13,942 nt of DNA from an uncultured Pseudomonadota bacterium (GTDB lineage Bacteria; SAR324; NAC60-12). Under the pieces are notes generated by a model that was given only the letters and a program-made list of their open reading frames with translations, did not search any database and was not told where the DNA came from. The DNA lies in assembly GCA_913052275.1 (NCBI GenBank), contig CAJXDX010000033.1:1-13942 (forward strand). Direction: 5' to 3'. This document shows, in pieces, positions 7,261 to 13,942 of the stretch (positions are counted from its first letter, which is position 1; every line of letters starts with the position of its first letter). The position numbers and the translations under genes are program-made.

Positions 7261-8703
7261 CTATGACCGCTCCACGGCACCAGGAGCAGTAGCAGCGCTG
7301 CGTTTTTCTATTGCTCCATAATATGGAGCATAACAGGGTCTATCTATATAACGCCCAGCTCCTTTTTCCGTTCTGACATCACCGTCCTGATAAACAACTA
7401 TTCCCTGACTGACTGTGGAAACGTTGACACCGCTTATTTCCATGCCTTCAAAGATATTGAAATCAACATTTTGATGATGTGTTTTTGCGGATATTGTGTG
7501 AGTGGCCTTGGGGTCGAAAATTGCCAGATCGGCGTCACTTCCTGCAGCAACAACCCCTTTACGCGGATAAATGTTAAAAATTTTTGCTGTATTTGCGGAA
7601 GTTACTGCCACAAATTCGTTCATGGTCAGACGACCGGTGTTGACACCGTGAGTCCACAACACGTGCATTCTATCTTCAATACCTCCGGTACCGTTCGGAA
7701 TTTTCCTGAAATCATCCTTCCCCATTGCTTTTTGTTCTGCAAGGAAGCAGCAATGATCAGTGGCAGTCGTCTGTAAATCTCCTGACTGTAATCCACGCCA
7801 CAATGCCTCTTTGTTGCCCTTAGATCTGAAGGGCGGACTCATTACATGTGCTGCAGCATAAGCAAAATCAGGGTTTAAGTAAACACTGTCATCAACCAGC
7901 AGGTGTCCCGTCAGTACTTCACCATACACACGCTGCCCCTCGCGTCTGGCTCTTGCAATTTCATTGAGTGAATGAGCGCAGCTGTTATGCACTACGTACA
8001 AAGGTACGTCCAGCATTTGTGCGAAACGGATTGCTCGGTTTGCTGCTTCCCCTTCAACTTCCGGGGGTCTTGACAAAGGATGACCTTCTGGTCCGGTAAT
8101 TCCGCTTTCAAAAATTTTTTCCTGAAGATGATCAACCAACTCTCCATTTTCAGCATGTACGGTGCAAAGGGCTCCCAATTCGCGTGCACGTGTAAAGCTT
8201 TTAACCAGTGTTTCATCATCAGCCATTATTGCGCCTTTATAGGCCATAAAATGTTTGAAGCTGTTAACACCATATTCACGTGTCAGTGTTCCCATAGCCT
8301 CATGCACTGATTCATTCCACCAAGTAATTGCGACATGGAAACTGTAATCCATAGAAGCTTGTTCTGCCCAGTCGCGCCATTTATGGTAAGTTTCCAGAAC
8401 ATCTTCCTGAGGGCCTGGAATCACGAAATCGATGATCATCGTTGTCCCGCCTACTGCTCCTGCTGTTGTTCCTGAAAAGAAATCGTCTGATGCTACAGTA
8501 CCCATAAACGGCAGCTGCATATGAGTATGCGGATCGATTCCTCCAGGCATAACATAACAGCCTCCGGCATCTAATATTTCCACTCCGGAAGGAGCATCCA
8601 TATCAGCACCAACTGCCTGAATAATCCCATCCTCACAGTAAACGTCTGCAGTGAAAGACTGGTCGGCGTTGACAACTGTCCCGCCTCTAATTATTAAGGA
8701 CAT
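7261..8703 (-). CDS. hydA: dihydropyrimidinase / D-hydantoinase
   Basis: This 480-residue cytosolic amidohydrolase opens dihydrouracil or dihydrothymine to the N-carbamoyl-beta-amino acid. All metal and catalytic positions of the family are visible: GGIDPHTHMQLPF with H59 and H61, the carboxylated-lysine position K150 in NSFKHFMAYKG, H183 in TVHAENG, H239 in YVVHNSC, and D316 in ATDHC. It is therefore not an inactive CRMP-like relative, which lacks the metal-binding residues. Length is normal. ATG at 8703 has GGAG five bases upstream. It lies 27 nt after preA and two bases before the ATPase gene. Related hydantoinases and allantoinases share these motifs; the neighbouring PreT/PreA and amidohydrolase genes make dihydropyrimidine the likely substrate. 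The symbol pydB is also used for this step. Confidence 0.95.
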   Translation of the reverse strand: MSLIIRGGTVVNADQSFTADVYCEDGIIQAVGADMDAPSGVEILDAGGCYVMPGGIDPHTHMQLPFMGTVASDDFFSGTTAGAVGGTTMIIDFVIPGPQEDVLETYHKWRDWAEQASMDYSFHVAITWWNESVHEAMGTLTREYGVNSFKHFMAYKGAIMADDETLVKSFTRARELGALCTVHAENGELVDHLQEKIFESGITGPEGHPLSRPPEVEGEAANRAIRFAQMLDVPLYVVHNSCAHSLNEIARARREGQRVYGEVLTGHLLVDDSVYLNPDFAYAAAHVMSPPFRSKGNKEALWRGLQSGDLQTTATDHCCFLAEQKAMGKDDFRKIPNGTGGIEDRMHVLWTHGVNTGRLTMNEFVAVTSANTAKIFNIYPRKGVVAAGSDADLAIFDPKATHTISAKTHHQNVDFNIFEGMEISGVNVSTVSQGIVVYQDGDVRTEKGAGRYIDRPCYAPYYGAIEKRSAATAPGAVERS

Positions 8704-8730
8704 CTACTCTCCAATTAATTTGCTGGGAAA

Positions 8731-10005
8731 TTAATTTTGATCAACACGCATCGGGTTGTTGGGATGGGTTGTCCAGTTCTGATACTCTGTTCCTGAATCA
8801 ACACGTTCCATTGAGATGCAGCCTGGAACTGGACATGCAAACATGCAAAGATTGCAGCCAACACATTCATCGTCGATTACCTCAAAATGTCTACCTCCAT
8901 TGGCTTTTGTTTCACGAATTGCCTGGTGCGAGGCATCTTCACATGAAATATAACACAGTCCACAATTGATGCAGGTTGATTGATCAATACGGGCTTTTAT
9001 GTCGTATTTCAGGTTAAGATATTGCCATTCCTTAACATTCTTAACTGCTGCTCCCTTGAAATCCTCCAGGGTTTGATAACCTTTTTCATCCATCCAGTTA
9101 TTAAGTCCGTCAATCATGTCATCCACAATTTTGAAACCATAATGCATTACTGCCGTACAGACCTGAACTCCTCCAGCACCCATGACAATGAATTCAGTAG
9201 CATCTCTCCAGTTTGAAATTCCTCCAATGGCTGAGATAGGCAGATTATTTGTTTCCGGATCCTTTGCTATTTCAGTAACCATGAACAGGGCCATCGGTTT
9301 AACCGCGGGTCCGCAGTAACCTCCATGGGATCCTTTACCATCAATAGTCGGTTCAGGAGCCATCAAATCCAGATCTACGGAAACAATTGAATTGACAGTG
9401 TTGATAAGGGAAACTCCGTCAGCTCCTCCTGCGTTTGCTGCACGTGCCGCATGACAGATATCTGTAATGTTGGGAGTCAGTTTTACCAGACATGGAAGGT
9501 CTGAACATTCTTTTACCCAGCGTGTAACCATTTCAATATACTCTGGCACTTGGCCAACGGCAGAACCCATTCCTCTTTCAGACATTCCATGTGGACAACC
9601 GAAATTTAGTTCAACTCCGTCACAGCCAGTGTCCTCAATTTTTTTCAAAATATACTTCCAGTCTTTTTCAGTGCATGGAACCATGAGTGAAACCACAACT
9701 GCCCGATCTGGCCAGTCCTGTTTAATCTGCTTAATTTCCCGAAGATTATCTTCAAGTGGACGATCTGTTATCAGTTCGAGATTGTTGAATCCCATCATGC
9801 GTTGTCCGTTATAATGCACGGCTCCATAACGGGAACTGACATTAACTATGGGAGGGTCTATTCCCAGTGTTTTCCATACAACTCCACCCCAACCTGCACG
9901 GAATGCGCGTTCAACGTTGTACAATTTATCTGTCGGAGGGGCAGAAGCCACCCAGAATGGATTTGGGGCTTTTATGCCTGCGACGTTGCAACTTAAGTCT
10001 GCCAT
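8731..10005 (-). CDS. preA: NAD-dependent dihydropyrimidine dehydrogenase subunit PreA
   Basis: This 424-residue catalytic subunit reduces uracil or thymine to the 5,6-dihydro form on FMN, in complex with PreT. Residues 1 to about 310 form a dihydroorotate-dehydrogenase-like barrel. LNFGCPHG holds N134 and C137, matching the active-site Asn and catalytic Cys of mammalian dihydropyrimidine dehydrogenase. KLTPN (K175) and INTV (N202) are further flavin or substrate positions. The residue just before the Cys is Gly where the mammalian enzyme has Ser. The C-terminus carries two 4Fe-4S motifs: C345, C348, C351, C355 and C381, C384, C387, C391. In mammals, PreA- and PreT-like parts are fused in one chain; here they are separate genes. 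ATG at 10005 has GAGGA upstream. It follows preT by 59 nt and precedes the dihydropyrimidinase gene by 27. Confidence 0.95.
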   Translation of the reverse strand: MADLSCNVAGIKAPNPFWVASAPPTDKLYNVERAFRAGWGGVVWKTLGIDPPIVNVSSRYGAVHYNGQRMMGFNNLELITDRPLEDNLREIKQIKQDWPDRAVVVSLMVPCTEKDWKYILKKIEDTGCDGVELNFGCPHGMSERGMGSAVGQVPEYIEMVTRWVKECSDLPCLVKLTPNITDICHAARAANAGGADGVSLINTVNSIVSVDLDLMAPEPTIDGKGSHGGYCGPAVKPMALFMVTEIAKDPETNNLPISAIGGISNWRDATEFIVMGAGGVQVCTAVMHYGFKIVDDMIDGLNNWMDEKGYQTLEDFKGAAVKNVKEWQYLNLKYDIKARIDQSTCINCGLCYISCEDASHQAIRETKANGGRHFEVIDDECVGCNLCMFACPVPGCISMERVDSGTEYQNWTTHPNNPMRVDQN

Positions 10006-10064
10006 GATCAGTTCCTCATTTAGTGTTTTTAAAAGTTACTGCAGAGTTTGATTACTGAATTTTG

Positions 10065-11408
10065 TTACTGTTGCATTATTTTTTGATGAATTGAATTGGC
10101 CGCCTGCTTGCCGTCTTCCACAGCCTGTACAGTCAAATCGTCTCCGGAACCTACACAATCTCCTCCGGACCATACACCAGCAAGGGAAGTTTCAAATTCA
10201 CTGTTTACCGCAATTTTACCTTTTGTCATTTCTGGAATGTCAGAGCCTGAGAATATTGTGTCCTGCATAGACTGGCCGATAGCCTTGAAAACAACATCAG
10301 CTTCCATGAATCTTGATTCACCGGTTCCTGAAAGTTTCCCATTCGAATTTAATTTAGTGCATTCAAATTCAACTCCGGATACATGACCATTTTCCGAATG
10401 CAGACTTTTTGGTGAAAGCCAATATTTAATATTGACTCCATTTGACTTGGCGAATTCCTGTTCTTTCCATGTGGCGCTCATGTGCTGAGCACCGCGTCTG
10501 TAAACAAGGGAAACATCTTCAGCACCAAGTTTTTTTGACTGTACTGAAATGTCAATTGCGGTATTCCCGCCACCTATGACGACTATTCGCCTGCCTACCG
10601 GAAGCTCATCAAGGTTTTTTGCCTGACGAAGTTCAGCGATTATATCCACAGCATTGTAAACACCTTCAGGATCATCACTTTTCAATCCCAGATCGTTCAC
10701 GTCTCCTAAACCGATACTGAGAAAAACTGCATCAAATTCATTACGCAGATCATCAATTTTGACATCACGACCTAATACATGATTTGTTCTGGCTTCTATT
10801 CCTCCTATCTGCAGGATAAATTCAACTTCCCGCTGGGCAAAATTATTTACCGTTTTATAGGCTGCTATTCCATATTCATTAAGCCCGCTTAATTTTTCTC
10901 TTGCTTCAAAGATTACAGATTCATGTCCTAACACGGCAAGACGGTGCGCACATGAAAGGCCGGCCGGGCCGCCGCCTACAATCGCAATGCGTTTCCCGGT
11001 TGGTTCGCCTCTCTTAAATAATGTTTCTCCGCTTTCAAAAAACCAGTCGGTAGCATAGCGCTGTAAATCTCCAATACGCACGGGTTTTTCTTCATGTGTA
11101 TTTCTCACGCATACACCTTCACAAAGGATTTCCGTGGGGCATACGCGTGCGCACATTCCACCCATTATGTTTTGTGTAAGGATATCTTTTGCGGACCCCT
11201 TGAGGTTCCCTGTGGAGATTTTTCGGATAAAATTAGGAATGTCGATTGCTGTGGGACAAGCCTCAATACAGGGCGCATCATAACAGAAATAACAGCGATC
11301 AGACTCTACAATTGCATTGGCAGAATTCAGAGGGGGATGATGATCTGAAAAATTCTCTGCCAGCTGCTCCTGAGATAAGCGGCCTGCACGAATGTCGGTT
11401 GTAGTCAT
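10065..11408 (-). CDS. preT: NAD-dependent dihydropyrimidine dehydrogenase subunit PreT
   Basis: This 447-residue electron-input subunit, related to the small subunit of glutamate synthase, passes electrons from NAD(P)H through FAD and iron-sulfur clusters to PreA. Seen: an N-terminal cysteine-rich domain (C39, C42, C47, C51 and C86, C90, C96, C100), FAD-binding IAIVGGGPAG (141-150), a second dinucleotide motif IVVIGGGNTAID (275-286) followed by LVYRRG (301-306), and a C-terminal GVWSGGDCVGSGDDLTVQAV flavin-closing segment near 409-428. The coenzyme cannot be settled by eye; the E. coli homologue uses NADH. ATG at 11408 has AAGG six bases upstream. It lies between the amidohydrolase gene and preA. 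Stand-alone GltD-like proteins look similar, but adjacency to preA makes the assignment firm. Confidence 0.94.
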   Translation of the reverse strand: MTTTDIRAGRLSQEQLAENFSDHHPPLNSANAIVESDRCYFCYDAPCIEACPTAIDIPNFIRKISTGNLKGSAKDILTQNIMGGMCARVCPTEILCEGVCVRNTHEEKPVRIGDLQRYATDWFFESGETLFKRGEPTGKRIAIVGGGPAGLSCAHRLAVLGHESVIFEAREKLSGLNEYGIAAYKTVNNFAQREVEFILQIGGIEARTNHVLGRDVKIDDLRNEFDAVFLSIGLGDVNDLGLKSDDPEGVYNAVDIIAELRQAKNLDELPVGRRIVVIGGGNTAIDISVQSKKLGAEDVSLVYRRGAQHMSATWKEQEFAKSNGVNIKYWLSPKSLHSENGHVSGVEFECTKLNSNGKLSGTGESRFMEADVVFKAIGQSMQDTIFSGSDIPEMTKGKIAVNSEFETSLAGVWSGGDCVGSGDDLTVQAVEDGKQAANSIHQKIMQQ

Positions 11409-11468
11409 TTAAAACCTTGGGAAATTTTTTGTGAATCAGCAAAAAAGTGATACTGACCTTAATTGCTT

Positions 11469-12332
11469 TTATTGAAGTGCTGTAATGTCTTCGTAAGTTT
11501 CGGGACGTCGATCTCTGTAAAACTGCCAGAGATTTCTGATTTCGCGGACTTCATCCATTTCCATATCGTGAACAAGAAGTCCGTCACTATGATCATCAAG
11601 CTGAGCTTCTATCTTTCCACGAGGATTAACAACATAGCTGGAACCATAAAACTTGCCTATATTCCATGGTTCTTCTGAACCAACTCTGTTGATTGCCCCT
11701 ATGTAACATCCGTTTGCTACTGCAGACGCAGGCTGTTCCAGTTCCCAGAGATATTGAGAAAGTCCTGCAACTGTTGCGGAAGGATTAACGATATATTCTG
11801 CACCATTAAGAGAAAGAGCACGCCAGCCTTCAGGAAAATGACGGTCATAACAAATATACACTCCCAATTTGCAGTAAGCAGTTTCAAAAACAGGATAACC
11901 AAGGTTTCCGGGCTTAAAGAAAAATTTCTCATAAAATCCCGCAACATGAGGTATATGGGTTTTGCGGTATTTACCAAGATATTCACCATTGGCATCAATA
12001 ACTGCTGCCGCGTTGTAGTAAACCCCTGTCATTTCCTCTTCATAAATTGGAACTACAATTACCATGTTGTATTTCTTGGCATATTCCTGCATAAGTTTAG
12101 TAGTTGGTCCTTCAGGAATTTTTTCTACCGCCGCATACCACTTGCTGTCCTGGCTCGGACAGAAATATGGCTGTGTAAACACTTCCTGCATGCAAAGAAC
12201 CTGAACCCCCTTCTTACCCGCATCTTCTATGTAGGGGATATGGGCTTCAACCATAATTTTTGTGATTTCGTCTGGAGACATATTTGTGTCTCCTTTTAGT
12301 GCCATTTGAATCAAACCACTACGAACTTTCAT
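11469..12332 (-). CDS. nitrilase-family N-carbamoyl-beta-alanine amidohydrolase (beta-ureidopropionase)
   Basis: This 287-residue cytosolic carbon-nitrogen hydrolase is the presumed last step of the pathway: N-carbamoyl-beta-alanine to beta-alanine, CO2 and ammonia. The nitrilase catalytic set is complete: E50 in CMQEVF, K124 in YRKTHIPH, C161 in VYICYDRHFPEGW, with the extra glutamate E135 in FYEKF. The YRKTHIP and CYDRHFPE forms match beta-ureidopropionase and N-carbamoylputrescine amidohydrolase, which cannot be told apart by eye; the operon decides for the former. Many bacterial pyrimidine pathways use an unrelated M20-type amidase for this step, so the nitrilase type, as in animals, is notable. 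It is the first gene of the operon, about 90 nt after the predicted transcription start, with GGAGA before its ATG. Confidence 0.85.
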   Translation of the reverse strand: MKVRSGLIQMALKGDTNMSPDEITKIMVEAHIPYIEDAGKKGVQVLCMQEVFTQPYFCPSQDSKWYAAVEKIPEGPTTKLMQEYAKKYNMVIVVPIYEEEMTGVYYNAAAVIDANGEYLGKYRKTHIPHVAGFYEKFFFKPGNLGYPVFETAYCKLGVYICYDRHFPEGWRALSLNGAEYIVNPSATVAGLSQYLWELEQPASAVANGCYIGAINRVGSEEPWNIGKFYGSSYVVNPRGKIEAQLDDHSDGLLVHDMEMDEVREIRNLWQFYRDRRPETYEDITALQ

Positions 12333-12426
12333 AATTTATCTCCAGAAAATCAAATAAAGCTGAATCAATTTTGTAAGCAATATATTTTCTTCCTGCATTT
12401 AATAAAAACATTAAAGACAGCAGTAA

Positions 12427-12455
12427 ATAATAAGGGCTGAAGTAAATCTGGTCAA
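12427..12455 (-). promoter_or_regulatory. sigma-70-type promoter of the pyrimidine operon
   Basis: On the minus strand TTGACC (12455-12450) is separated by exactly 17 bases from TATTAT (12432-12427). Each box has one mismatch to consensus, the best promoter match noticed in the window. Transcription would begin near 12420, giving an untranslated leader of about 88 nt before the amidohydrolase ATG at 12332. The leader contains TTGATT twice (around 12364 and 12349) but no clear operator palindrome. No regulator gene is nearby. Confidence 0.75.
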
Positions 12456-12510
12456 GCCTTTTCTAATTCTAATATCCTCAAAGGTGAACTGATATTATGT
12501 GTTTTATTTT

Positions 12511-12539
12511 TATACTTGTTTAAAGAAATATTGTATGAT
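12511..12539 (+). promoter_or_regulatory. possible promoter for ctaB
   Basis: TATGAT (12534-12539) resembles a -10 box and lies 17 bases after a poor -35-like TATACT (12511-12516). The start codon is about 57 nt downstream. The whole region is extremely AT-rich, so chance matches are likely. Confidence 0.25.
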
Positions 12540-12596
12540 ATTTTGTTTTGGATCGAGATATTTTACATATAAATAAAATTATTATTTTTACCAAAC

Positions 12597-13502
12597 ATGA
12601 TTGAAAAAGTTTTTGGGGACAGAGCTTATCACGCTTATTCTGTAAGCAAGATTGAAAACTATATTTCCTTAACAAAACCCCGGCTGCTTGCCAGCGTGAT
12701 TTTAAGTGCCGTTCTGGGATTCGTACTTCCAATGAGCCTTTCCAATACCATTCTTCAGCTGATTTATTTACTATTTGGAACAGCTCTGATGGGTGGAGGA
12801 GCAAATGCTCTAAATCAATGGATGGAACAGGTTCCTGATTCATTAATGTACAGGACAAAGAACCGAGCTCTTCCAACGGGGAAACTCTCCGCAAATGAGG
12901 CTTTGAGTTTTGGAATTATCATTTCTGTTTTGGGCTTCATTGTATTGTTGGTGGGTCTCAACGCACTTACCGCAGGACTAGGCATGCTGACTCTTTTGTC
13001 CTATATACTGGTTTATACTCCATTGAAACAAAAAACTGTTACCAATACATGGTTTGGCGGAATAACCGGAGCCTTACCACCAGTAATGGGATGGGCAGCA
13101 GCACGTGGACAGTTGGACTGGGAAGTACTGCCAATATTTGCATTGCTGTATTTTTGGCAGCTTCCACATTTTTTTGCTATTGCATGGATGTATCGTGATG
13201 ATTACAAAAGAGGTGGCTTTAAAATGCTTTCGCATGATGATCAAAACGGAAGAAAAACTGCTGCACATATGTTTACAAATTGTTTAATGCTTTATGCTGC
13301 AAGTATTGCTGTTTATCTTGTCAATCAAGGCAGCCTTATATTTCTGGCAGGGGCATCTGCATTGGGATTGATATTTTTTGCAGTTATTGTTTTATTTTTT
13401 AAAGACAGCACTGTAGAAAATGCAAGAAAAGTATTTCTTGCTTCCATCATTTATCTTCCGCTTATGATAGGTATTCTGGTGCTTGATCGGTTTTTTATTT
13501 AA
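12597..13502 (+). CDS. ctaB: protoheme IX farnesyltransferase (heme O synthase)
   Basis: This 301-residue inner-membrane UbiA-family prenyltransferase converts heme B to heme O by adding a farnesyl group, for assembly of heme-copper oxidases. Seen: an ENYISLTKPRLLASV start (20-34); the first acidic motif ALNQWMEQVPDSLMYRTKNR (71-90), with N73, E77 and D81 in NxxxExxxD form; YTPLKQKT (140-147) and GGITGALPPVMGW (154-166); the second active-site region QLPHFFAIAWMYRDDYKRGG (188-207) with H191, D201 and D202; and about eight or nine hydrophobic segments. The first motif has Glu where many homologues have Asp, a variant also known in functional enzymes. The family-typical start lies about 17 residues in, so the N-terminus may be slightly long, yet no better start codon exists; no Shine-Dalgarno precedes the ATG. 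Subunit II of the oxidase follows on the same strand. Confidence 0.94.
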   Translation: MIEKVFGDRAYHAYSVSKIENYISLTKPRLLASVILSAVLGFVLPMSLSNTILQLIYLLFGTALMGGGANALNQWMEQVPDSLMYRTKNRALPTGKLSANEALSFGIIISVLGFIVLLVGLNALTAGLGMLTLLSYILVYTPLKQKTVTNTWFGGITGALPPVMGWAAARGQLDWEVLPIFALLYFWQLPHFFAIAWMYRDDYKRGGFKMLSHDDQNGRKTAAHMFTNCLMLYAASIAVYLVNQGSLIFLAGASALGLIFFAVIVLFFKDSTVENARKVFLASIIYLPLMIGILVLDRFFI

Positions 13503-13521
13503 TCTTTTGTTTTGGAATATT

Positions 13522-13644
13522 ATGGAAAGAGAGGAATCTGAAATTAGAGAAGATTCAGAGGTTTGGGCATCACGGGTTTTTTTCATTATCTTCGCAGGAT
13601 GCATTGCATTTATGCTGGCTGCATATATTTTTGCATTTAATTAA
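13522..13644 (+). CDS. 40-residue single-pass membrane protein
   Basis: No family is recognised. The frame encodes an acidic N-terminal stretch (residues 1-14, rich in Glu), one basic residue at R18, and a hydrophobic helix from about 19 to 38, ending in TAA. GGA lies six to eight bases before the ATG. The gene begins 19 nt after ctaB and ends 81 nt before the oxidase subunit II gene. Its composition and position suggest a small accessory subunit or assembly helper of the oxidase, comparable in size to CcoQ/FixQ or the tiny subunit IV of other oxidases, but no sequence signature confirms that. The acidic tail and charge pattern predict an N-inside or dual topology that cannot be decided here. 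Confidence 0.6.
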   Translation: MEREESEIREDSEVWASRVFFIIFAGCIAFMLAAYIFAFN

Positions 13645-13725
13645 TTTGTTCAAATTTTTACTTAATTTAAAGCATATGCTTGTTCGCTGGATATCGATTA
13701 AAGTTGTTACAGAGAAAAATCTAAG

Positions 13726-13942
13726 ATGATTGAATATTACGTGCACAATGCATCCTCGTTTGCCGGGGATATAGATGAACTCTTCGTTGTGATTACCTGG
13801 ATCATAGGCGTCGCTTTTATTCTGACCCTTGGGGCAATGGTTTATTTTATGATCCGTTTCCGCAGGAAAAAGGGTGTAAGAGCTGAATATATAACTGGTG
13901 AAAAGCATAAAGAAAAGAGATTTACCCATTATCCACACTATG
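13726..13942 (+). CDS. coxB: cytochrome c oxidase subunit II, N-terminal part (cut by window edge)
   Basis: The first 72 codons of a heme-copper oxidase subunit II are present; the copper-A domain lies beyond the edge. Seen: a short N-terminus with HNASSFAGDIDELF (7-20), a long first transmembrane helix (about 21-43), and a basic YFMIRFRRKKG cytoplasmic flank (40-50). The helix with IRFRRKKG after it is typical of the first helical hairpin of subunit II. No lipobox signal is seen, so it does not look like a lipoprotein form. The ATG has only a weak purine-rich stretch upstream. With ctaB before it, this is the start of an aa3-, caa3- or related oxidase operon. Whether it carries a fused cytochrome c domain cannot be told. 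Confidence 0.75.
   Translation, partial: MIEYYVHNASSFAGDIDELFVVITWIIGVAFILTLGAMVYFMIRFRRKKGVRAEYITGEKHKEKRFTHYPHY

Larger units (their letters stand above)
12333..12596. other. divergent regulatory region between pyrimidine operon and ctaB
   Basis: This strongly AT-rich spacer of 264 bases separates two divergent transcription units. It contains the good leftward promoter at 12427-12455 and a weak rightward candidate near 12511-12539. No gene, riboswitch or clear operator palindrome is seen. Confidence 0.6.

Noticed and set aside
9467..9814. 115-codon open frame on the plus strand
   Set aside because: It is antisense to the conserved barrel of preA and has low-complexity Ser-rich sequence typical of a shadow frame.
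11754..12299. 181-codon open frame on the plus strand
   Set aside because: It lies wholly antisense to the nitrilase-family gene, which has complete catalytic motifs; the frame has no recognisable domain.
13676..13729. 17-codon frame overlapping the coxB start
   Set aside because: It has no convincing ribosome binding site and no similarity to known leader peptides; likely chance in AT-rich spacer.
13570..13938. 122-codon open frame on the minus strand
   Set aside because: It runs antisense to the small membrane protein and coxB, with no recognised domain or credible start.
1..13942. CRISPR array, tRNA, rRNA, insertion sequence or integrase
   Set aside because: No regularly spaced repeats, cloverleaf sequence, transposase-like protein or attachment-site structure was seen on either strand.

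Overview
The window comes from a Gram-negative-type, moderately AT-rich, aerobic bacterium. The periplasmic binding protein carries a Sec signal peptide, and a heme-copper oxidase cluster begins at the right edge. No rRNA, tRNA, transposase or phage gene is visible. The taxon cannot be fixed from this sequence alone; a marine, uncultivated proteobacterium-like lineage would be compatible, but that is a guess.

Left region (1-2899): amrS, the radical SAM member of the AmmeMemoRadiSam set (71-1132, +), converges on amrB, the MEMO1-family member (1257-2096, -). amrB lies 29 nt downstream of a short-form AMP nucleosidase gene (2126-2899, -) and probably shares its transcript. The third usual member of the set, AMMECR1, is not in the window.

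Gap (2900-3422): about 520 bases without a convincing gene. It holds a possible amn promoter, an imperfect palindromic repeat starting GTCATTCC and ending TGAC, and a strong hairpin terminator for the operon on its right.

Centre (3374-12455, all -): an eight-gene operon read right to left from a near-consensus sigma-70-type promoter (TTGACC, 17 nt, TATTAT). The order is nitrilase-type N-carbamoyl-beta-alanine amidohydrolase, preT, preA, dihydropyrimidinase, ABC ATPase, two permeases, and an NMT1/THI5-like binding protein, followed by the terminator. Together these make a complete reductive pyrimidine catabolic route: uracil or thymine to the dihydropyrimidine (PreT/PreA), ring opening (dihydropyrimidinase), then release of ammonia, CO2 and a beta-amino acid (amidohydrolase). 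The operon also carries its own importer. The importer's substrate is inferred from its position and is most likely a pyrimidine base or its reduced or hydantoin-like relative. A hairpin sits between the second permease gene and the binding-protein gene.

Right region (12597-13942, +): ctaB (heme O synthase), a 40-residue single-pass membrane protein, and the first 72 codons of cytochrome c oxidase subunit II. This is the start of a terminal oxidase cluster transcribed divergently from the pyrimidine operon.
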